A stretch of DNA of 64,000 nt from Amycolatopsis saalfeldensis (lineage in GTDB: Bacteria; Actinomycetota; Actinomycetes; Mycobacteriales; Pseudonocardiaceae), in the NCBI RefSeq assembly GCF_900110575.1, contig NZ_FOEF01000001.1, forward strand, positions 372,001 to 436,000, given 5' to 3'. Numbering within the stretch: position 1 is the stretch's first letter; each line of letters begins with the position of its first letter. This document shows positions 58,512 through 64,000 of this stretch, in pieces. The position numbers were made by a program, and so were the translations under genes. The notes beneath the pieces are model-generated. The model had not been told where the DNA came from. It saw nothing but the letters and a program-made list of their open reading frames with translations, and did not search any database.

Positions 58512-58527
58512 ACATGCGCATATGTGC
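58512..58527. promoter_or_regulatory. Candidate metal-sensor operator upstream of CDF gene
   Basis: CACAT at 58512-58516 and ATGTG at 58523-58527 form an inverted repeat inside an AT-rich block (AATATATAGTCACATGCGCA and TATGTGCAATAC). This type of AT-rich palindrome is typical of ArsR/SmtB sensors. No such regulator is in the window. Confidence 0.5.
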
Positions 58528-58575
58528 AATACAGGTAAGCCTAAGTTCACCATAACGATCGAAGGGCGGACAGAA

Positions 58576-58608
58576 CCATCCCCCGGGCGTGAGCTTCCCG
58601 GGGGATGG
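58576..58608. terminator. Hairpin after the epoxide hydrolase gene
   Basis: CCATCCCCCGGG at 58576-58587 and CCCGGGGGATGG at 58597-58608 pair over 12 bp with a 9-nt loop. It lies 9 bp after the minus-strand epoxide hydrolase stop. No long T-run, so it is a GC-rich actinomycete-type terminator or mRNA stabiliser. Confidence 0.65.
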
Positions 58609-58617
58609 GACGAGCGG

Positions 58618-59739
58618 TCAGCGGAAGAGGCGGAAGAACCCGCGCACCTGCTCCACCAATGACTCCGGCTGTTCCAGCGCGGCGAAGTGGCCGCCGTGCG
58701 GCATTTCCTCGAACCAGCGCAGGTCGGTGAACCGCTGCTCGGCCTCCCGCCGCGACGGGCGGGTGATCTCACGCGGGTAGATCGACAGCCCGGACGGCGC
58801 CGTGACCTTTTCCCGGAAGCTGCCGAAGCTCTCCCAGTACAGGCGCGCCGACGACGTGGCGGACGCGGTGAACCAGTACACCGAGATCGCGTCCAGGATC
58901 TTCTGCCGTGACAACGCGTCCTCGGGATGGCCGTTGTTGTCCGTCCAGGCCCAGAACTTCTCGGCGATCCAGGCGGCCTGGCCCGCCGGGGAGTCGGTGA
59001 GGCCGTAGCCGAGCGTCTGCGGCCGGGTCGACTGCTGCCCCGAATAACCCCGGCCGGTGCGCCCGAACTCCTGCGCGGCTTTGAGGTTGGCCAGCTCCTC
59101 GGGCGTCGGGTCGTCGAACGTGCCCTGCGCCGCGGCCGCCATGTTCAGGTGCACGGCGGCGACCCGCTCGGGCGCCACCTCGCCGAGCGCGCCGGACACC
59201 GCCGAACCCCAGTCGCCGCCCTGCGCGCCGTACCGCTCGTACCCCAGCGAAACCATCAACGTGTCCCAGGCCCGCGCGGTGCGCTCCACGCCCCACCCGG
59301 TTTCCGACGGCTTGTCACTCCAGCCGTAACCAGGCAGCGACGGCGCGACCACGTGGAACGCGTCCGCCGGGTCCCCGCCGTGCGCGCGCGGGTCGGTCAG
59401 CGGGCCGAGCACCTCCAGGAACTCCAGCACCGAACCCGGCCACCCGTGCGTGATCACCAGCGGGAACGCGTCCGGCTCCGGCGAGCGGACGTGCAGGAAG
59501 TGGATGCCCAGCCCGTCGACGGTGTCGCGGTACTGCGGGAAGGCGTTCACGCGCTCGGCGAACCCGAAGTCGTAGTCCTCGGCCCAGCTGCGGCACAGCT
59601 CCTGCGCGTACGCCAGCGGCAGCCCCTGCGACCAGTCGTCCACCGGCTCGGGCTCGGGCCATCGCGTCCTTCGCAGCCGTTCCCGCAGATCCGCGATCTC
59701 GGCGTCGGTGATGCTGACCTCAAACGGCTCGGCGGCCAC
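58618..59739 (-). CDS. Epoxide hydrolase (EHN family)
   Basis: 373 residues from GTG 59739 (VAAEPFEVSITDAEIADLRE), preceded by GAAGGGAG. An N-terminal EHN domain (about 1-110) with WPEPEPVDDWSQG leads to the catalytic alpha/beta hydrolase fold: LVITHGWPGSVLEFLEVL, nucleophile Asp in GAQGGDWGSAVSG, and the His in PHGGHFAALEQP. Hydrates an epoxide to a diol. The usual proton donor Tyr pair is inferred from PGYGWS and SARLYW. Confidence 0.92.
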   Translation of the reverse strand: MAAEPFEVSITDAEIADLRERLRRTRWPEPEPVDDWSQGLPLAYAQELCRSWAEDYDFGFAERVNAFPQYRDTVDGLGIHFLHVRSPEPDAFPLVITHGWPGSVLEFLEVLGPLTDPRAHGGDPADAFHVVAPSLPGYGWSDKPSETGWGVERTARAWDTLMVSLGYERYGAQGGDWGSAVSGALGEVAPERVAAVHLNMAAAAQGTFDDPTPEELANLKAAQEFGRTGRGYSGQQSTRPQTLGYGLTDSPAGQAAWIAEKFWAWTDNNGHPEDALSRQKILDAISVYWFTASATSSARLYWESFGSFREKVTAPSGLSIYPREITRPSRREAEQRFTDLRWFEEMPHGGHFAALEQPESLVEQVRGFFRLFR

Positions 59740-59881
59740 GGCGGCTCCCTTCCTCGGCAAGATCGACGTTAGCAGCGCCCGCCCGGCCCGTGACCCGAAG
59801 ATCAACCCGTGAGACCCCTCCTGTTGTCAGCCCCGGCGGCGGCATGCGCTAAGCTTCCCCAGTCGCGCAAGCGATGGTTTC

Positions 59882-59954
59882 GCCCTCGTAGCTCAGGGGA
59901 TAGAGCACTGCCCTCCGGAGGCAGGTGTCGCAGGTTCGAATCCTGCCGAGGGCA
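59882..59954 (+). tRNA. tRNA-Arg (CCG)
   Basis: 73 nt folds as a complete cloverleaf. Acceptor stem GCCCTCG pairs with CGAGGGC. Anticodon stem CTGCC/GGCAG encloses the loop CTCCGGA, giving anticodon CCG, which reads CGG. T-arm GCAGG-TTCGAAT-CCTGC. The discriminator base is A and CCA is not encoded. CGG is a common Arg codon in this GC-rich genome. Confidence 0.95.
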
Positions 59955-59994
59955 CACAGGTCAGGCCCTCCCACGGACATCCGTGAGGAGGCGC

Positions 59995-60306
59995 GTGACA
60001 CCATTCGCGTCCCCGCAGGACAGGATCGACTCACCGGCGAAACGCAACTACCTCGTCGAGTACGTGCCGAACGGGCCCGACGCAGACGACGAGGCGGTTC
60101 GCCGGCGACTTCTCGTTCAAGTCGACGAGAAGAAATACTCTCGGACCAAGGCCACGGTCGGCCACACGTGCGACGCACGATTTTGTATCTGCACTGCCAC
60201 GAGACAGCAGAGCCTGCCCCACCACGGGGACATCGGCCGCAACGCTGATGGCGACCCAGTGGGAAATCTTGCAGGCCCCCAAAAAGCTGGGGCACCACAA
60301 CAATGA
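59995..60306 (+). CDS. Hypothetical ORF downstream of tRNA-Arg
   Basis: 103 residues from GTG 59995, directly after the tRNA gene. The first half (SPAKRNYLVEYVPNGPDADD and EAVRRRLLVQVDEKKYSRTK) has protein-like character; the second half (CICTATRQQSLPHH) has weaker codon bias and lower GC than its neighbours. No family recognised. It could be a small gene, the remnant of a larger one, or material inserted next to the tRNA. Confidence 0.35.
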   Translation: MTPFASPQDRIDSPAKRNYLVEYVPNGPDADDEAVRRRLLVQVDEKKYSRTKATVGHTCDARFCICTATRQQSLPHHGDIGRNADGDPVGNLAGPQKAGAPQQ

Positions 60307-60372
60307 GACCGCTCCCGGTCAGCGAATTCGCCACCATGGATCCTTTTTCGCCCATCTTGGTCGGCGATCGGG

Positions 60373-61164
60373 CTAGCGCAGCAGGACACCGCCGTTGATG
60401 TCGAGGATCGTTCCGGTGATGTAGGCGGCCGGTGGCGAGGCGAGGTAGGCGATGGCGTCGGCGACTTCCCGCATGGCGGCGGGGCGGCCGAGGGGGATCG
60501 TGCTGTCGCGGCGTGCCCGGGCTTCGGCCACGGTGATGCCGGCTTCGGCCGCGGCGCCGTTCAGGCTGGCGTCGTTGAGGGGTGCGTCGATGTGCAGTGG
60601 TGCCACGCCGTTGACGGTGATCCGGTCGGGTGCGAGCTCGAGCGCCAGGCTCTTGATCATCGAGCCGAGTGCCCCCTTCGACGCGCTGTAGACGGCCCGG
60701 CCCGGTGCGCCGAGCTGCGCGTGGGCCGAATAGACGTAGACGATGCTGCCGCCGGGTGCGGTGAGGGCCGGGATAGCGCTGCGCGACAACAGGAACGGCC
60801 CCTTGGCGTTGACGGCCATGACCCGGTCCCACTCCGCGGGCGGGAGGTCCTTGAGCGGTGACCGCTGCGGCGCGGTCACCGTGGCCACGGCCAGCACGTC
60901 GAGCCGGCCGTGCCGCGCAACGGTGGTGGCGACCAGTTCGTCGCAGGCCGAGGCGTCGGTGACGTCGGTGCGGAGCCCGATGGCGTCGGAACCGGGATGG
61001 GCCGCCGCGATCTTCGCCGCGACCTCGGCCGCGCCGTCCGGAGCCAGATCGGTGAGGACGACCTTGGCGCCGTCCTCGGCGAAGCGCCACGCGACCGCCG
61101 CGCCGATGCCCTGGGCGGCCCCGGTGACGATCACCACGCGAGATCCGGACGCTGAATCCGACAT
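60373..61164 (-). CDS. SDR-family dehydrogenase
   Basis: 263 residues from ATG 61164, preceded by GGAG at five bases. Classical SDR: TGAAQGIGAAVAWRF (NAD(P) binding), the catalytic Tyr and Lys in AVYSASKGALGSM (YxxxK) and the cofactor-binding AVNAKGPFLLSRS. VYVYSAHAQLG holds the active-site Ser. Oxidises or reduces an alcohol/ketone; substrate unknown. An operator-like palindrome lies about 20 bp upstream and a TetR remnant just beyond. Confidence 0.92.
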   Translation of the reverse strand: MSDSASGSRVVIVTGAAQGIGAAVAWRFAEDGAKVVLTDLAPDGAAEVAAKIAAAHPGSDAIGLRTDVTDASACDELVATTVARHGRLDVLAVATVTAPQRSPLKDLPPAEWDRVMAVNAKGPFLLSRSAIPALTAPGGSIVYVYSAHAQLGAPGRAVYSASKGALGSMIKSLALELAPDRITVNGVAPLHIDAPLNDASLNGAAAEAGITVAEARARRDSTIPLGRPAAMREVADAIAYLASPPAAYITGTILDINGGVLLR

Positions 61165-61184
61165 TCGCACTCCGCTCGACCATG

Positions 61185-61202
61185 TCCAACTGTACGGTTG
61201 GA
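61185..61202. promoter_or_regulatory. Inverted repeat upstream of the SDR gene
   Basis: TCCAAC at 61185-61190 and GTTGGA at 61197-61202 flank TGTACG. An 18-bp dyad so close to the start of an SDR gene is typical of a TetR operator. Its expected regulator next door survives only as a C-terminal fragment. Confidence 0.6.
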
Positions 61203-61209
61203 ATTCACG

Positions 61210-61302
61210 CTACGCGTTTCCCGCCCGCTCGGCAATCAGCTGGTCGGCAGCGCTCCACAGCGGCCCGATCGACGGGACGGACCGGGCGATGACCGGATTC
61301 AG
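61210..61302 (-). pseudogene. C-terminal fragment of a TetR-like regulator
   Basis: On the minus strand an open piece of about 30 codons reads LNPVIARSVPSIGPLWSAAD, then QLIAERAGNA, and ends in TAG at 61212-61210. Codon third positions are strongly GC-rich. The look of the sequence (long amphipathic end, LWSAADQLIAERA) suits the end of a TetR ligand domain. Upstream the frame is swallowed by the kinase gene. Recognised by character and context only; no N-terminal HTH is present. Confidence 0.35.
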
Positions 61303-62102
61303 TGCCGATCGGCGAGAGCCACCGGGAACGTGACCCGGACGGTGGTGCCCTGCCCCGGGGCCGAGGTGACTTCGGCGGTGCCGCCGTGTGCGGTCACGAT
61401 CGCCTCGACGATGGCCAGGCCAAGACCCGAGGAGCCACCGCCGTCGCGGCCGCGGCCGCGGCCGGGGTCGGCGCGGTAGAAGCGCTCGAAGACGTGCGGC
61501 AGGTGTTCCGGCGCGATCCCGTCACCTTCGTCGTGGACCGCGACCACCGCCTGCCCGTCCTGGGAGCCGACGGTGATCGTGACCGGCGTGCCGGGCCGGG
61601 TGTGCTGCACCGCGTTGCCGACGAGGTTGCGCAGCACCTGCTGGATACGCGGGCCGTCCCCGTTGACGACCGCTTCCGCCGCCCCCTGCCGGGTGATGGC
61701 CCGGTCGGCGCTGACGATCCGGGCGTCGTCCACCACCTCGGCGGCCAGCGCCACCAGGTCCACCGGCTCGCGGTTCAGCGGACGGGCCGCGTCGAGGTGG
61801 GCCAGCAGCGCCAGTTCGTCGACGAGCAGCCGCATCCGGCCCACCTCGGCCTGCATCCGTTCCATGGCGTGGTCGAGCTGGCCGGGGTCGCTCAAGCCGC
61901 CCTGGACGTACAGGTCGATCCAGCCGTGCATGGTCGCCAGCGGCGTGCGCAGCTCGTGGCCGGCGTCGTCGACGAAGCTGCGCAACCGGTCTTGAGCGCG
62001 CTTTTGCGCGTCGAACGCGTTCTTGACCGCGGTGGCGACCGCGGCTTCCGGGCCGGCGAGCAGCGCGATCAGGACCAGCCGCCACCGGGAGGGCCGGTTC
62101 AC
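61299..62102 (-). CDS. Histidine kinase lacking a sensor domain
   Basis: 267 residues from GTG 62102, overlapping the response regulator stop by four bases (GTGA). One short hydrophobic run (WRLVLIALLAG) is followed directly by PEAAVATAVKNAFDAQKRAQ, which is the usual end of a HAMP linker. The HisKA box SFVDDAGHELRTPLA (phospho-His near residue 45), N-box LRNLVGNAVQHT and GLGLAIVEAIV follow in order. The sensor, second membrane helix and most of HAMP, usually 150-220 residues, are missing. May act as an unresponsive or partner-dependent kinase. Confidence 0.85.
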   Translation of the reverse strand: MNRPSRWRLVLIALLAGPEAAVATAVKNAFDAQKRAQDRLRSFVDDAGHELRTPLATMHGWIDLYVQGGLSDPGQLDHAMERMQAEVGRMRLLVDELALLAHLDAARPLNREPVDLVALAAEVVDDARIVSADRAITRQGAAEAVVNGDGPRIQQVLRNLVGNAVQHTRPGTPVTITVGSQDGQAVVAVHDEGDGIAPEHLPHVFERFYRADPGRGRGRDGGGSSGLGLAIVEAIVTAHGGTAEVTSAPGQGTTVRVTFPVALADRH

Positions 62103-62788
62103 GGCCGCACCGGCCGCAGGTTGTACCCGAACCCCCGCACGGTCTGGATCAGCGACGGCCCGCCGAAGTCGATCTTGCGGCGCAGGTTGGAGACGAAACG
62201 CTCGACCACTCCCGCGTCTCCGCCGAAGTCGTACTGCCAGACGTGGTCGAGGATCTGCGCTTTGGAGACCACCCGCCCGGAGTTGACCAGCAGGTAGCGC
62301 AGCAGCCGGAACTCGGTGGGGGAAAGCTCGATCGGCACCCCGCCCCTGCGCACCGAGTGCCGGGCCTCGTCCATTTCCAGGTCCCCGCAGCGCCACACGC
62401 CTTCCGGCACCGTCGGCGGCACGCGACGCGAGCGCCGCAGCAGCGCCTCCAGCCGCGCGGCGACCTCCACCACGTCGAACGGCTTGGTGAGGTAGTCGTC
62501 GCCGCCGAGGCGCAGTCCGCGCACCCGGTCGTCCAGCTCGTCGCGAGCGGTCAGGAACATCACCGGCACCTGGACGTCCCGCGAGCGCAGCAGGTGCAGC
62601 AGGTCGAAGCCGTTCGTGCCGGGCAGCATCACGTCCAGCACGATCGCATCGGGCGGGCGCGCCTCGATCGCGGCCAGCGCGGCCGGCACGCCGCCGACCG
62701 CCTCGACCTCGAACCCGGTGAAACGCAGCGCGGACAGCAACAGCTCACGCAGACCCGGGTCGTCGTCCACCACCAGAATGCGGTCCAC
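62099..62788 (-). CDS. OmpR-family response regulator
   Basis: 229 residues from GTG 62788. Receiver domain with the acidic pair DDD near residues 8-10, phospho-acceptor Asp in DAIVLDVMLPG (near residue 52) and Lys in YLTKPF. DNA-binding winged helix with SPTEFRLLRYLLVNSGRVVS and FGGDAGVVERFVSNLRRKI. Sits 7 bp after the MMPL gene and is coupled to the kinase. Confidence 0.93.
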   Translation of the reverse strand: MDRILVVDDDPGLRELLLSALRFTGFEVEAVGGVPAALAAIEARPPDAIVLDVMLPGTNGFDLLHLLRSRDVQVPVMFLTARDELDDRVRGLRLGGDDYLTKPFDVVEVAARLEALLRRSRRVPPTVPEGVWRCGDLEMDEARHSVRRGGVPIELSPTEFRLLRYLLVNSGRVVSKAQILDHVWQYDFGGDAGVVERFVSNLRRKIDFGGPSLIQTVRGFGYNLRPVRP

Positions 62789-62795
62789 GCCCCCA

Positions 62796-64000
62796 TCACA
62801 CCACCTTGGCGGGCACGGGAGCGCGCTCGTCCTCCCGGCTGATCAGCCGCGCGCCCTCCACGTCCAGGTTCGGCAGGACCCGGTCGAGCCACCGCGGCAG
62901 CCACCAGGCGCCGCGGCGAGCCAGCGTCAGCACCGCGGGCACGAGTGTCATCCGGACCAGGAACGCGTCCAGCAGGACACCCACCACCAACGCGAAGGCG
63001 ATGGGCTTCAGCGTTGCGTCGCCGCCCGGGATGAAGCTCGCGAAGACCGCGATCATGATCAGGGCGGCCGCCGCGACCACGCGTGCCGAGGCCCGGAACC
63101 CCTGGGTGACCGCGCGTCGCGGGTCGCCGCCGCGGACGTGCTCCTCGTGCATGCGGCTGATCAGGAAGACCTCGTAGTCCATCGCCAAGCCGAACAGCAC
63201 CGCCATGAGGATGATCGGCATGAAGCTGATCACCGGGCCGGTGTGCGGGACCCCGATCAGCCCGGCGAGCCAGCCCCACTGGAACACCGCGACCACCGCG
63301 CCCAGCGATGCGCCGACCGACAGGAGGAAGCCCAGTGTCGCCTTGAGCGGCACCACCAGCGACCGGAAGGCCACCATCAGCAGCAGGAAGGCCAGGCCCA
63401 CGACGATCAGGGCGAAGGGCACGAGCGAAGCGCTCAGCAACGCCGAAATGTCGATGCCGATGGCGGTCGCGCCGGTGACCCCGACGGACGCCCCGCCCGC
63501 GGCCTCGATGCCGGCCACCACCTGCTCGGTGCGCTCGTCCTGTGGCCCGGTCTCGGGGATCACCTCCACCAGCGCGTAGCGGCCACTCGCGGACAGCTGC
63601 GGGCGGGCGACGACGGCCGCCCCGGCCACCGAGCCGAGCCGCTCGGCCAGCGCCGTGGCGGCGGCTTGCCCGTCGGCGTCCTTCCGGAGGTCGGCCAGCA
63701 CCAGCAGCGGGCCGTTGAAGCCCGGTCCGAACGCGGCGGCGGTCAGGTCGTACGCCTGCCGCTGGGTGCTGCCCGCCGGGGCCGAGCCGTTGTCGGTGAG
63801 CGCGAGCCGCAACCCCGCCGCCGGCACGGCCATGACGCCGAGTGCCGCGACGACGGCGAGCACCGTGACCAGTGGGCGACGGGTGACCAGCCGAACCCAG
63901 CGCGCACCCATGGCCGGACGGCCGGCCCCGGCTTCGCGCCGGACGGCCCGCGAGCCGGGCTTCGGGCGCAGCCGTTCTCCGGCGAAGCCCAGCACCGCCG
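62796..64000 (-). CDS. MMPL-family membrane transporter, N-terminus outside window
   Basis: At least 401 residues of the C-terminal half. Helix cluster LVPFALIVVGLAFLLLMVAFRSLVVPLK, then PIILMAVLFGLAMDYEVFLISRMHEEH (conserved MMPL motif with the Asp-Tyr pair) and ARVVAAAALIMIAVFASFI. A large periplasmic domain precedes it. RND-superfamily export of lipids or small compounds. It heads the operon with the response regulator and kinase; the two-component pair may control it. Confidence 0.9.
   Translation of the reverse strand, partial: AVLGFAGERLRPKPGSRAVRREAGAGRPAMGARWVRLVTRRPLVTVLAVVAALGVMAVPAAGLRLALTDNGSAPAGSTQRQAYDLTAAAFGPGFNGPLLVLADLRKDADGQAAATALAERLGSVAGAAVVARPQLSASGRYALVEVIPETGPQDERTEQVVAGIEAAGGASVGVTGATAIGIDISALLSASLVPFALIVVGLAFLLLMVAFRSLVVPLKATLGFLLSVGASLGAVVAVFQWGWLAGLIGVPHTGPVISFMPIILMAVLFGLAMDYEVFLISRMHEEHVRGGDPRRAVTQGFRASARVVAAAALIMIAVFASFIPGGDATLKPIAFALVVGVLLDAFLVRMTLVPAVLTLARRGAWWLPRWLDRVLPNLDVEGARLISREDERAPVPAKVV

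Noticed and set aside
59882..64000. Integrated element bounded by tRNA-Arg
   Set aside because: No integrase, no repeat of the tRNA 3' end and no phage or conjugation genes in the following 4 kb.

Overview
This is a high-GC chromosomal segment of an actinomycete, most likely a member of the Pseudonocardiaceae close to Amycolatopsis. The signs are: GTG starts with GGAGG-type ribosome binding sites, heavily GC-biased third codon positions, NucS mismatch endonuclease, a MurA with Asp instead of Cys in the active site, an argS-lysA-hom-thrC-thrB-rho-rpmE-prfA-prmC-sua5-wecA-atpIBEFHAGDC order that is typical of the phylum, and many small actinobacterial families (DUF2550, DUF3105, DUF6191-like). 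Genus level is inference.

Layout. 1-4.4 kb: edge-truncated hydrolase, GNAT acetyltransferase, a small Cys-rich conserved protein, an alkaline-phosphatase-superfamily enzyme and an FmdB-type zinc ribbon, separated by two non-coding repeat tracts. 4.5-9.5 kb: a PLP sulfur-amino-acid enzyme divergent from an Lrp regulator, a frameshifted gene remnant, a tiny membrane protein, an SDR protein and a tandem-fused 3-hydroxyacyl-CoA dehydrogenase. 9.5-17.3 kb: the dhaKLM dihydroxyacetone kinase operon, a lipoprotein, a sodium-solute symporter with a small membrane partner, nucS, a Nudix hydrolase and a phosphotransferase. 17.3-18.3 kb: non-coding, holding two inverted DnaA-box-like 9-mers and a 95-bp tandem repeat. 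18.3-25.4 kb: enoyl-CoA hydratase, GATase1-AraC regulator, isochorismatase-type hydrolase, MeaA-type coenzyme-B12 mutase, two tandem LysE exporters and a degraded NmrA/SnoaL gene pair.

25.4-55.8 kb is the conserved backbone, read mostly on the minus strand: argS, lysA, hom, thrC, thrB (aspartate-family amino acids), rho, rpmE, prfA, prmC, sua5, wecA-like, atpI, the complete F1Fo ATP synthase, DUF2550 and murA. Accessory genes interrupt it at 37.8-40.6 kb (secreted M6-like protease, CadD-like exporter) and 41.6-44.7 kb (shortened MerR regulator, shortened hydrolase, F420-type oxidoreductase, large membrane protein). 55.9-64 kb: DUF3105/DUF305 pair, CDF metal exporter with a palindromic operator, epoxide hydrolase, tRNA-Arg(CCG), SDR dehydrogenase with a TetR remnant, and an MMPL-response regulator-histidine kinase operon cut by the right edge.

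The most notable theme is uneven gene decay. The backbone is intact. At least seven accessory genes look internally deleted or reduced to a fragment, often with both ends kept in frame (DUF gene near 6.4 kb, NmrA, SnoaL, MerR, alpha/beta hydrolase, histidine kinase, TetR). I see no CRISPR array, insertion sequence, prophage or obvious defence system. No clearly new system can be claimed; the decay pattern, the repeat tracts and the DnaA-box pair are the best leads.
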